Shown here: piece after piece, positions 14,244 through 25,440 of the stretch
Layout of the letters: each line of letters starts with the position of its first letter
Position numbering within the stretch: the first letter of the stretch is position 1
Assembly: GCA_014871385.1 (NCBI GenBank)
Contig: CM026427.1
Coordinates: forward strand, 1,732,068 to 1,796,067
Direction: 5' to 3'
Length of the DNA: 64,000 nt
DNA from: Ceratodon purpureus
Lineage: Eukaryota > Streptophyta > Bryopsida > Pseudoditrichales > Ditrichaceae
Made by a program: the position numbers and the translations under genes
Notes under the pieces: model-generated
What the model was told of the DNA's origin: nothing
The model's database searches: none
The model's input: the letters and a program-made list of their open reading frames with translations, nothing else

Positions 14244-15332
14244 AGCTTTTACACCAAAAAAAAGGTTTGGTGTTCATCTATTGCTGGACGAGCAATCTGA
14301 TTGGCCGGATCCGGGTCTTGGTGTTCATGGCTGAAGAAACTGATTTCTTGATGATAATTTTGGGAAGGCAGCTTTTGGGCGCCGGGTCAGACCATAAGAA
14401 TAGTATATTTATTTAAGGGTGTTTTGGTTTTGTACTGTTCATCGACAATTTTTTCGGTACGGGAGTTATATTGGCATCGGAGGTGAAATTTCAATGCTGT
14501 CAGAGCGTCAATTTCCACGGATGAACAGACGCTGATCCTAGCGGATGAATATCGACAACCTCTGTTTCTGTCTTTCCATTTTACTGAAGCCGTTTAAGTT
14601 ACAGAAGTAGGAGGGGTCCTCAAGAGGTTACACGTGTCATCTCCTCTAGGAATTACCTACCTAGGCGTCTGTTTCCCGGGTATGTGCACGTTCGTGCGGG
14701 TATCAAAAATCCTGTATTCTCATTAGTGTGAATGGGGTTTAGTAAACAAGGGTCGCGGGGGGTTGGTGCTGGGGTGTATGGGGGTTATGGGAGTGGTGGC
14801 AGAGGAGTTCAAGGTTACGTTATGAATGTATACATTCCAAGCAATGGGGAATTCCTAACTGGGTTTAGGGTGATCAGAGAGTTCAGTAGACATTTGTAAT
14901 CGTTGTTACAATGTACAAGACTAAAGCATACATCAAAGCCATTCGAAATTTGGAATTGAGCATACATTGTGATTTCCACATATTGAACACATGTTCGATG
15001 TGTCATTTACACAGCTGATAGATTGTATGTCCAAAGTCATTGTAATCCCTGACGACAGGTCCGAACTCATATGATTGAACATTTCGTACTAAAGCTTACT
15101 CTTAGTGAGATACTCAACAAAACTGAGCAAGTAATACCTATATTGCCGAGAAACAAAACACGAAATTTATACACATGCACTGATCACATCCTCCTACAAG
15201 TTGATATACAAAACCCAAAAGAACCTGTTCCTGCTTGATACCAAATCCGTCGATTAAGCGCCATCTTCCATTGTCCATCTCCTCGCTCAAGTGCTCTGTA
15301 TGTGACATGCTGGCACGAGTGCATGGACAGCT

Positions 15333-16885
15333 TCATGTCCTAATGCGCTTCAGAAATTCAGACATTGCTGCGAGATGTTCAAGGTCCTCTTCGACAATGT
15401 CAGAGGTTCGATTACAATTCCGGGATGCTGTGTGAGCTTCGTCTGTGAGTTTCCCGACTATGGCAATCTGCCTCGTACTCTTGAATTGCCACTGAGCGAG
15501 TCCCGAGTTAGCGGTCTCTAGAGCAGTCGTCCAGGATTTAACCAACGCTTCACAGTTCTTCATATATTTCTTTTTGGCGTTTTTTTCTTCCAAGTTTGTT
15601 GGCGTAGTTTTGTCATCACGAGCTGCCATGAGTACCGACCTCGCACTGTCGTATTCTTCTAACGCACAATTGCAACACGCTAGCTTTTCCCTTATCTTCC
15701 TCTCGACAAAACGGAGACGATCTTTCTCCTCTTGTAAACGGTCTTCTATTCGGTGAAGTTCTTCGAAGGCAAAATGCCGTGTTTCTTGTAGAGACATACG
15801 ATGTGATCGAAGGAGCTCCATGATTCCGTCGTGGAGAATGTACAGCCCGGGAACAACACCAGCAACATCAACTCTTGAGCTCAGAATTGAGACATCCTCT
15901 GGGGATAGTCGACGCCGAGTGGATGGTTCCCCTGTTTCATGTACGGCAGCTGCAGTTTGGCTTGGAATGTTCAGACGTTGAGAGGAACCGGGTGGCTGGA
16001 CAGTGTTGGAAGGTCCAAGTACACGCTCTGGAGACTGGGCGGTCTGCAAGGGTGGAGAATTCGGTTTAGGGTTCTGTTCCGCCGGGATCATTGGCTCTAT
16101 AGGGTTCTGCATGCCAGAAAAAAAAGGAGTTTAGAGACGTAGAACGAGAAGCATATTGAACATCGTTAATAAGGAAAGAGATACGCTCGCTTCGTCCAAC
16201 CACAGACTCATGAATGTTATCGGGCGCTCAATACAAATCTGCACGTGAATATCAGATTTCTAGCGGAGCTCTAATTAAATGTCTGGTGAACACATTAAAA
16301 CGACGAAGCGAGGAAACCCAACATTTTCGACTAACAAGTACGCATTACCAAATGCAATTGCACAAGGGATTACAAAGTCACGCAAGTAAAACAATTCACC
16401 GTTACGCTCATGCTAACAACCTGAATTCATAGAGACACGGTAATTACCTGGAATCTTGTCTGCGGAATGATTTTCACCAGCGGCCGGAGCGGAGTAGCGA
16501 GATCCAAGAATTCGGGCAGAACTCGAGGTACACCGAAGCGTGACTGATGGGGATGGGTCTTTTTAAATGCGAATTCTGCCCAGTTTATATCCACCTGCAT
16601 GGCCTCCGCCATGAGACCTCGCGCGAAGTGAAACGGGAGCACTGAATTCAAGGGCCATGGCACTTGCATGACTCGTGTATAGAGTTCTTTAACGTAGGCA
16701 TCGTAACGAGCATTTCCAAAGTTCTCGAAGGTGTAACCTGAATTATACTTGGGACCGAAAAATTCAGCAAGTGCGCGCTTGCTGGGAAGGTACTCTGTAG
16801 GAGTCACCGAGGGAGTCAATCCGCTGTTCGGGAGTCGCATGAAAACAACAAACCACATGATGGACGCAGCTTCTGGAGGAGCCAT
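15333..16885 (-). CDS. ORF3 of element A: conserved N-terminal domain plus coiled-coil-like C-terminus
   Basis: Two exons (16885-16448 and 16106-15333), joined in phase 0 by AG/GT signals, give about 403 residues. I chose the ATG at 16885 (MAPPEAAS); another lies four codons upstream. Exon 1 carries a block shared with the same-position gene of element B: YVKELYTRVMQ, then LPFHFARGLMAE, then NWAEFAFKK. Exon 2 starts with a proline-rich linker (NPIEPMIPAEQN). A highly charged, probably helical region follows, about residues 260-400, including EELHRIEDRLQEEKDRLRF. I recognise no known family. Its position directly downstream of the transposase on the same strand, in two separate elements, argues that it is an element gene. 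A DNA-binding or assembly role is only inference. No stop interrupts it, although the neighbouring transposase is damaged. Confidence 0.7.
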
Positions 16886-16992
16886 GATGAACGACAACCG
16901 GGAAATGGATAAACAAACGATTGCTCAACGAAGGGGAGGTATGCACAAAAAACGCTGTGATTTCGGTACTAGGTGGTAAATATATACCAGTC

Positions 16993-19900
16993 CCACGCTT
17001 CTCAGATTCTGAGAAAACATAGGGCGCCTTGGGCTTGATGTAGTTACCATTGGGTCCCTGTATCAAGTGAAGTCTGTGCATTACGTTTGCCTGTTCCATA
17101 TCCCTTCGTGTCTCCAAACCGTCTTTTTCTCCAAAAAGATGCTTGAGGATGTTGTCTGACACGTTACGCTTGATGTGCATCACATCGAGCGTATTTCTAA
17201 TCGGCAAATCCTGCATCAGTTCACAATATAAGTAATCAGTAACTTATTTCGATATGGAAGGAGACAGGTTGTATTCGGTGGGCAGGTCCGCACATCTGGC
17301 TGAATCCAAACGGACAAGTGCATTTTCATTTCCGTAGTTTAACAAGGAGCCTGCAAGCATGTACAGGCAGAACCTATCTATCCAATCAAGCGTTATATGA
17401 TCGACCGAGCAGTATAATCTACTCACAAAAACAAACATGTTGGGCACCACAAATTAGTTTACATGGACGACAAACAAATACATTCAGATGTTGCCTGCCA
17501 CCACTCTGCACTGTCTCGTTAGTAAGCCATGGCAGTTGTATGAATATCTATGTCTACCATGCGCTGAAGCTAATTAAATTCGGTAAACTGCAATACATAG
17601 AGTCCAGATAACATCGACTGAGTCATTGTGAAACATAAAGTGGCGCTCTCGATCAACTTGGGCATGGAGATCAGGGAGTAAAACCGGGCAAATTCAGGAT
17701 AGAACACACTAAAAGATAAGGACAACCTCAACTCCAGGATGCAAGGACACACGACTGATTAATTCAACGTGCTTAAGTGTGCATTTTTGGAGTAACACCC
17801 TGACGATGATACCAAGTGCTACTATGGACGGGTACACTAAGAAATTGAAACAAGTGCCTCTAAGTGAAGGAGCTACCCACATGCTGACAACCTGCGATCG
17901 AGTCTCAGATTCATTTTCTCGGTCTCAATGAGGCATTCCAGGCACTCTTCGGGACTTAAGATAATGTGACGGGACACTATGTACCATGGACCTATTGCCG
18001 AGGGAACCGATGACATCATAGTCAACACATACAGAATTAAGTACTTAACAAACACATGAATAGTTTCAGCAATTTGGTAGACTGTAGAAATTCAGTGGCA
18101 TATTTCAACATGAAACACATGAGAGTTGAAGACTCGGGAACAATACCTTCCAATAAGGCAATTGGAACAGGGCAGAAGTTCGTTTAATTCCAAATTGTCG
18201 CGATGGATCGGAAGACGCTGGTGCAGCCCCTAGTGCGACCCAACTCTCTCTAAGCGCGCCCCATCTCATAATATTAGCAGCATTGGCTTTGACGGGAGCA
18301 CTCCTAGGCTCACCGACACCACCGAATTCAGGTCGGGGTTCACGCCACGCATGGTTGCAAGGAAGAAATCTGCGATGTTGGTTATCATAAACATTTTTGT
18401 GGAGGGCTAAAGAACGCCTAGAGATTGTATTCTCACCACAAATGGGACATCCACGATACCCCTTTGTGACACACCTTGCCACAATCCCATATGCTGGGAA
18501 ATCATGAATAGTCCATAATAGTATGGCTTTCATGTTGAAACTTGAACTCCCCTGGAACCTAGCTGCGTCAACAGTTGGTACTCCTTCCCTCTATAATAAT
18601 TGAAGCTCCTCCAACAATGGCTGTAAGTAAACATCAAAATTTTCTCCTGTGACAGACTTTTTTCCAGGTATTATGAGAGATAACATGATGAAATGCTTCT
18701 TTGTAGTCATCCACGGAGGTAAGTTATAGTTCATAATTAAAACAGGCCAAGTGCTCCATGTTGATCTCTTAACCGAAAAAGGATTCACACCATCCGTTGC
18801 CAACCCCAACCTTAAATTTCTAGGTTCAAAAGCAAATTCAGCATCCCATTTCCAATTTATAAACTTCCATTGATACGAATCCATCGCACCTCTCATGATG
18901 CCATCTTCACTTGCATGTCGAAAATGCCAAGTTAGAAAAGAAGCCTGCAATGGAGTACTATACATCCGCTGGAGCCGCGGTATAAGGGGAAACCAACGCA
19001 AAACCTTAACTGGGACCAGCGATTTCCCGACCTGTCTGTAACGTTTAGCTTGGCATCGAGGACATTCGGTCAAGTCTTTATACTCTTCTCCTCTGAATAA
19101 TATGCATGTCGTTGGACCCGGACAACAGTGAATTGTCTCGTAAGCCAATCCCAGTTGCTTCAAAACTTTCGACGCATGGTACTCATTTTTAGGTAGAGAA
19201 TTTACCTTTGGCAACATACTTTTGCTGAGTATGGCAAAGACTTCGTTCACAAGCATGTCCGATGCCTCGTGCGTCCTCAAACAGTTCAGCAAGAGAAGAG
19301 TTCCACCTAACTGTGTCAAGCCTGAACCAGCGAACAGTGGAGTACTGGCGCTCTCTTCTAATAACTGATGACGAGTTGGTAACTCTTGCTCCATTGCAGG
19401 GAGATCATCGTCTGCCATATCCTCCTCAGGGAGCTCCTGCCAAGGGGTTCGTTGAAATCCGTCCCCACCATCGTCGTTGTGGTTCAGGTCTGGCGTGATA
19501 GGCTGGTCTCCAGCTACTCCCGCCTCAGCAACATCGTCGTATGGTGGAACTAGCCCCTCTGCCATATTGTCGTCGTCAGGTGCACGACCCCCGGCCATGT
19601 CAAATTCATTCCCAAGGCGGCCTTGTAAACCATCGTATACGTGAAATACGTGTTGCACCATACCCTCCATATCTAGGCCGCGATCAACTTCAGCATGACC
19701 ACCCCCCTGGAAAACACCGCCTCTGACCCCGAATTGCTCCCTTATCTCGTCGTCCCACTCTCGATCCGAGTCGTCCGAATTAAAACCCTAATTCAGGAAC
19801 AAACGCAGTTATTAATACAGAGAGACGTGAACATAGTTATTCAGTGTGAAATTTAGGGCGGGCAACAACATCGCGGTACCGAACTGATTTCGAAAATGCA

Positions 19901-20155
19901 CAACAAAAATTAAAATGCATGAATTACCTCCGTGCTTCCTCGATAGTATGGATGTCGGCCATATAGTCGAAGATGCTCGCACACCACAGACCTGTACCGA
20001 AGTGACCGGATTTCTCCTAAGCAAATGTTGCAAGGACAGACACGCTTCACCGCGCGCGTCCTCTCTGCACGCAACTCCTCTCTAAACCTCAGCTTCTCAT
20101 CACGAGCATCTTGTCTCCTCTTGTCGCGTGTCGACCATCCCATTTCTGGCTCCAT
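16993..20155 (-). pseudogene. CACTA tnp2-type transposase of element A (in-frame stop, 3' domains deleted)
   Basis: This enzyme family cuts the CACTA ends and moves the element. Exon 1 (20155-19928) encodes the transposase-associated domain: VCPCNICLGEIRS, then HLRLYGRHPYY. Exon 2 (19787-18147) is the tnp2 core. It has an acidic leader (NSDDSDREWDDE), the zinc-ligand-like CPGPTTCILF and CPRCQAKR, then VKVLRWFPLIPRLQRMYSTP, the conserved ATDGVNPF Asp motif, LPPWMTTKKHF, ENFDVYLQPLLEEL and LLWTIHDFPAYG, ending LFQLPYWK. Exon 3 starts at 17212 with DLPIRNTLDVMHIKRN but breaks off after about 16993. DUF4218 and DUF4216, present in elements B and C, are missing, so an internal deletion joins exon 3 to the ORF3 promoter. 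One in-frame TAG interrupts exon 2 just after LLEELQLL, where element B has tryptophan. Confidence 0.9.
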
Positions 20156-20537
20156 GATTTAGCTTACACGGTGAAGCAGCCAGACGGCGCGACCGAAGAA
20201 GAGCGCGAAACAGAAAGAGTCTAGGCGATGCACTAAACAGATAGGAAACGTCCCCAAAGAGGATGAATGGACCCGTCAGTTGCTTTAACCTCGGATGAAT
20301 GATTCATGCGATGCACGCAACGACAACTTTTGAATAGTAAGGGATACGCAATTTATTTATGAATAATGCAGAGATTTTCTCCACTTCTCTGTAGAACATT
20401 GAAATTTGACTGTTGCTCAAGAAATGCAGCAAATCTGCACGTTACCCTAACAGCACTATTGTGACGATACTGCTTGGACTATTCAAGGATACTTCGCTAT
20501 GTAGCGCATAATTAAAACTACAATCCTGAATCTGAAT

Positions 20538-21239
20538 CTAGAGATCCGAGAAGTAACGCCAGATCAGTCTGTCAAGCAGTAGGTAGTGAGTTGAAGTCGG
20601 CACTCGGAATTTCACGACAAAGAGATTCAACAACACGAGGTTGCTGAACAACAACGTGTGCTCATTGACACAATCCTGCCTCGCATAAGTTGATGATTCC
20701 ACCATGTTCATCGTGAGATGTTGAGTTCCTTGCTTCACTCCGGTACCCTCTATAGCACTTTCGAGATGGGGTATACCCAGGTACATATCGTCGAAGCCGA
20801 GAACGTCTTCCAGCGCCGGCATGCCCGCATAGAAATCGTCACCTTCGAAGTTCAGGTAGTCATCAGTTCTTTTACGCTGTACTTCAGCACTTGACTCATA
20901 ACAGACCGTCATCAAAGATCGACGAGTAACTATGCGATCCTCCTGAACGGAGTAGTCGCCATCGTCTTCGGACTGCTCTAGAACGGATCCATTGCCGCTG
21001 AAGCCTACCTCACCTGCGAGATTCCTCGGAGATATATCAACCATCTGAGCCACGCACAGAGATCCCACACCTGGATTGTGTACACCCCCCTCATAAGAAC
21101 CTGCAGAACTTGCAGAATCGATGGCATTTAGTGTATCGTCTAGCTCACTGAAATTCCAAATCGAAACTATCTTGCCGTCATCTGTCAACTGACTGAATCC
21201 TAAACGAAGTGAGGTCTGCGGACTCAAGTCCTCCATCAA
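20538..21239 (-). CDS. Acidic ORF between the divergent genes of element A
   Basis: A 233-codon frame starting MMEDLSPQTSLRLGFSQL, on the same strand as and upstream of the transposase. The first two thirds are acidic and serine-rich, with aromatic and leucine residues set among acids (DDYLNFEGDDFYAGMPALED, then FDDMYLGIPHLE). This resembles an acidic activation region. The last 45 residues are hydrophobic and may be read-through into an intron. Codon usage looks protein-like. I see no equivalent in elements B or C. It could be a captured host fragment or an element regulator. I do not recognise a family. Confidence 0.5.
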   Translation of the reverse strand: MMEDLSPQTSLRLGFSQLTDDGKIVSIWNFSELDDTLNAIDSASSAGSYEGGVHNPGVGSLCVAQMVDISPRNLAGEVGFSGNGSVLEQSEDDGDYSVQEDRIVTRRSLMTVCYESSAEVQRKRTDDYLNFEGDDFYAGMPALEDVLGFDDMYLGIPHLESAIEGTGVKQGTQHLTMNMVESSTYARQDCVNEHTLLFSNLVLLNLFVVKFRVPTSTHYLLLDRLIWRYFSDL

Positions 21240-21677
21240 AGCAGACTAGGGACAGGTCGATAGCAGGGAGTATCACTCTCTACGCAAACATGGTCCTCGA
21301 CGGCCTTCGGGATGACTATAAAGCGTTCGTACTCCAAGCGTTCCCAGTTATCAATAGAGTCAATATCCCGTTCCCGAATCTATCGTCCTACACCTGGCTC
21401 TTCATTCACTTAGCCGCCGTCAGGCAAAGATCAATCCTGCAATGGGCTGCATCCCACGATGCTGTCGACAATCAGCTCAGTCATCGGAGCTCAGCTTAAT
21501 CTCCCTCAAATAGATCAAAGTCTGTTACAACCAACGTCGTTAAGACACACCACCCATCTAGTTTAGAGTTTTGTTTACTTTCTGCTGCTCTTCTCAGATT
21601 AACCGCTTTCCCCTCTGTCTATTTCCTCACACATTCTAACTTGATCGAGTACCTAGATTTTTAGATCCCAAACCCTA
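21240..21677. promoter_or_regulatory. Divergent intergenic region of element A
   Basis: About 440 bases separate the acidic minus-strand ORF from the plus-strand Transposase_24 gene. The head-to-head arrangement means promoters for one or both directions should lie here or under the acidic ORF. The Transposase_24 start ATG at 21678 is preceded by AAACCCTA. No clear TATA element stands out. Confidence 0.35.
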
Positions 21678-24501
21678 ATGGGTAGCCCTGCGCCCGTGCA
21701 TTGCATAGAACACTCAGGCTTTGATCCATGTGTTTCTCCTCTCTCCTCTACTGGTAGCTCCTCTCCTACACCTGATTTCAACGAAGAGTCTCCGAACACC
21801 CTGCTGCCTGCCACCGCTCTCGTCTCCATGGCTTTTCCTGCCCGTGTCTCAGATGGACCAGTGATTGATGGGTGTTTCTCGGATGTTCACCCTCAAGATC
21901 TAGTAAGTGATTTTATCCATTACCAATCTGAATCTCGGAAGTGTAGATATTGCACTTGTACCCCAAACGTTTCTCAATGTCATCATCTCACTGTCCTGGC
22001 TTGGGTAGAATTTTTTGTTACATATGCTTTGCAAAGATTGGCTCATATTCAGAGGCTGATATCACCCTTTATGTTCTGAGAAATATTGAGATTGTCTTCA
22101 CAAATCCTTGGATGTGGCACATATACTTTCCAGAAACGAAGTCAAAGTGTATGGATTTGTTCGAATATATTGCTGCATAGTTTAGCTAAACTGAAACACC
22201 CATGTCATTCGAAATGTCAATTGACTTACCTTCTTGAACACTTCATCTCTTTCATGTATGTAAATATGCAGCAGTTCAGACCAAGCCAAATGAGGTCGCC
22301 TGTTACACCTTACACAGTCCATAGGGGGACGATCCTATCCGGTGGTGCCGGTCCTAGTCGTGCAGCTCATCATGCACCATTCCAGAGTCAATTTGGGTCT
22401 CCCAACGCAGAAGAAGCACGGTGTGGCAATTCTCCGATTTCAAAAGAGGAACGGGCGGAGCTAAACAGGAAGCGTGCAGCGTCTCGAGAATTCCAGCGCC
22501 CTTATCTGAAGGAGATGGCTCAAGCTCATGCTCAAAATCGCGAGCCCGTCATTCAGATTCCAGTCTGCCCCTCAGGTATTGTCCTCGGATTAAAGAGCCC
22601 ATGGCATCGTGCGGCCCGTCTATCTGCTCGCACAACAGTGAATTTTAAAGTTAGGTCGTATAAAGCAAAACATGAATATTGGATGTCTCAAGTTGAATGT
22701 ATTGCTGAGAAGCTAGCACGGCAGTTTACATACACGAATCCATTAGACATCAAGTATTTAGGGAAATTCCTAAAGAATTCGCTGAAAAATGATAGAAAGT
22801 GTTGGAAAAAGTATTTCATTTCTAGTGGTGGTAAAAGACACCATAGATGTCCGGAGGAGGCCTTCACGGAGTGGAGGAAATACTGGGTGAGTGCAGCAGG
22901 GAGGGACGAGTCTCTTCATATGACAGAATTGCGGAAAGGGAAAAATAAAACGGCTAGAGTGGAGCAAGGCTCTCAGTCCACGGAAGTTGCAACATTCGGA
23001 CAGATAACCCCTCAGGTAACGCACCATCTTATTCACCGTAGATGAACCTTTCAGTAGTGAATACATCAAGCATGTATCGCAGTAACATCGATGTATTAAG
23101 TTCTGATCTTGACCCCATTAGGTAAACAATACTCAATCACGCGACATCGGCACACCTATGCGGGGACACATGCCATTCAACAGTGACTCTACTTCGACAC
23201 CGAGTACAGACGTCCACAGTACTCCAACAACTGGCTTCCAGCACGTTACAACATGTGCCTCCGCACTTGGTCCGCATGTTTCGGAAAATACGCCGAACTT
23301 CCCAGAAGTAAGATCCACAAATCCACAAATCCCCAATTTCTGTCGTCGTTAGCCGTATGCCTCGCCTATGAATTTTATTCTGCATTGGGTATATATTCAC
23401 GCATCGTGTTCTTCCTAACTCTGTTGAATTTTCACTACGTAGCGTTCGAATACACCGCAGTACGTGATGAGAGAAGTAACTCGAATCAACGCCCTAGAAT
23501 CGACGGTGCAATGCATGGCCAGTGACCTTAGTAGCAGCAACGAGCAACTGCGGGAAGTAAAGGAGTTGCTTTTACGTCTCATAAATCAAGGTCAACATAC
23601 ACCACCCACTGCAGTGACAACAAAGGAGAGTAGAGGATCCGACATCAATCACCGGCACGGAACAGCGGGGTCTATGGAGGAGCCTCTGGCGCATGATCTA
23701 CCTCCAGTGGAAGCACATATCACTGATCCTCCTTCAACGTATTTATCCCCCGCTAATTGGAATCAGGTTTTTAATCTTCGTCGCACAGTCGCTGTTGACA
23801 ATCCCAATGTCATTGCAGGGAGATCCGATTCTCAGTCGTGGGCAAGCGGAGACACACAGCCCGTAACCCCGAACAGTCTACTCCAGAAGTTTAGGAATGG
23901 TATGCCCATTGGTGCCGCTGTATCGACGGAAGTTTCTGCATCGATAGGAACCGCAAGCCAGTCACCCAGACCGAGTTCGGAACTTACACCGAGAGCCACC
24001 GTTTCGCCTCCTTCACGTGGAGGGGGCCCCTCAAGCCCAGCGATGACTCCTGCAACAGTTGTGGACATTGGCTCCACAGAAGATCATGTGACTACGAGGG
24101 GGATGACTAGCATGGAAGAACAGGCCCCAATATCACGTGAACCACGACTTCGGCTTGGACTGCAGCTACTGCCACGCATCACCACTGATGCCATAGCAGC
24201 AAATTCTTTATGTTTTATATTGCATCCTGACTGTGGTGACACGGTTATTGGGGAGGGGAGAACGGAAGGCAGTTGGAAATCACCTAGCCAGAGGCTTGGC
24301 TCGTTGTGTAAACAAGGAGAGCAAATGGTGCAAGTGCATAAGGTATAACAACCCAACCTCCCTCTAATATTCGTGGAAGCTCGACAGCCCTTCACAACGC
24401 TCGACCACGCTGTCGTGAAGACTTCAGGGTCTGCCGTATACGTGAAGTGGTATTCCAGGCTCCTATGGAAGAAAAGCAAGGTACCAAGTGCCAGGACTTA
24501 G
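21678..24501 (+). pseudogene. Transposase_24-type partner protein of element A (one in-frame stop)
   Basis: The gene belongs to the plant Ptta/En/Spm transposase group that accompanies CACTA transposases and is usually thought to bind element DNA. Four exons, all joined in phase 0: 21678-21902, 22272-23015, 23122-23307 and 23461-24501. Together they give about 731 residues if the stop is ignored. Exon 2 contains the Transposase_24-like core: WKKYFISSGGKRHH, then CPEEAFTEWRKYWVSAAGRD and MTELRKGKNK. Exon 4 starts with a short helical segment (NEQLREVKELLLRL). After a low-complexity linker it reaches a C-terminal domain shared with element B: CFILHP, then GSWKS, GEQMVQVH, RQPFTTLD and GSAVYVKWYSRLL. 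This last part resembles the domain catalogued as DUF8039. An in-frame TAA at 24346-24348 falls inside it. Confidence 0.8.
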
Positions 24502-24754
24502 CAACGGAAGGTTAGACAGTCCGTGTGCTAGCAGCGGTAGTGGAATTAGATATCACAGTATCACAGTGACCGTGTCTGCAGTGTCAACCCGTCTGTGCAC
24601 AAACAATATGATTTTTGCGGTAATACACATGTACAACGCCATATTAATCTCAAACGTTCCATATTCACTGCCATTTAAACGCCACTATACGTCGCATTGC
24701 AATGCTTGCCTGAAAAGGTACCGAACAGAGCAATTCACACAACGATGAATTTCA

Positions 24755-25065
24755 TACAATACCCGGGTATGAAAAAATCGATAACCCTAAACCGGGTTAC
24801 CCAGTATACATCCGGTCATTAACCGCCGGATATCCTGTAATGGCCGTGTCCGGGTATACACTCCATAAACTGGTTTCGAATCCGGGTAAGAATAATTCCC
24901 ACCCTAAATCCGGACGTCTGATGTTCTCGAATATATAATACCGGGTATAAGACTATCGGATATACATAGTAGTATCTAAACAATACCCGTCGGCCATTTG
25001 AAAACATACCAAATTCCGGGTCTAAACCTTCCGCGGATACCACAGACCGCTCTCAACCCGGGCAT
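24755..25065. repeat. Subterminal CCGG-cored motif array, element A
   Basis: About ten short motifs in both orientations within 310 bases, of the type TACCCGGGTA, AACCGGGTTAC, TCCGGGTA, ATCCGG and CCGGGTATA. They lie between the end of the Transposase_24 gene and the right terminal repeat. A matching array sits at the equivalent place in element B. In maize En/Spm, subterminal repeats bind the element's TNPA protein, so these are candidate binding sites. Confidence 0.7.
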
Positions 25066-25410
25066 AACATTTCACCTCATCACTCGAGGAAGGTAACACT
25101 GAAACCATTTCACCTCGACATGGGTAACACACAACAACGAAGGATGATATCCTCATCCGCCACATCCTGACACATGAAAATAACCGCGTGTACTTTCACA
25201 CGCCTCAGAATTACGACTTCGTTTCACCCCCTGGCATGACACTCGTGGTCCCGAGTACGAATCTCGAGAGAAACCGGGTCCACCTTTGAAATTCTCCTCG
25301 AATTCCAGTGCACCGAGATTAGTAGTGTCAGGAGACCAACTACACCGAACATTTTCTCCTGAACACCAAGAGCTCTCACCCCGTTTTAGCCAAATTTTCA
25401 GTGTAATGTC

Positions 25411-25440
25411 TGGTGTTTTTGTCGCTGATTTCCACTAGTG
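25411..25440 (-). repeat. Right terminal inverted repeat of element A
   Basis: Ends in TCCACTAGTG, followed by TTT (25441-25443), the second copy of the target duplication. Read inwards it gives CACTAGTGGAAATCAGCGAC and reaches ACACCA like the left end. Confidence 0.9.

Larger units (their letters stand above)
14214..25440 (-). mobile_element. CACTA element A, complete 11.2 kb copy with damaged genes
   Basis: The left end reads CACTAGTAGAAAACGCGACA. The right end, read inwards, is CACTAGTGGAAATCAGCGAC. Allowing one indel, the inverted repeat extends about 30 bases to a shared ACACCA. The 3-base flanks are TTT on both sides, the expected CACTA target duplication. Subterminal TTGGTGTTC motifs occur at the left end (about 14267 and 14318) and, inverted, at the right end (25361-25370). 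Genes inside are ORF3, tnp2 transposase and an acidic ORF on the minus strand, and a Transposase_24-type gene on the plus strand. The transposase has an in-frame stop and has lost its 3' domains, and the Transposase_24 gene has one in-frame stop. The copy is therefore probably non-autonomous, though its ends look usable in trans. Confidence 0.9.
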
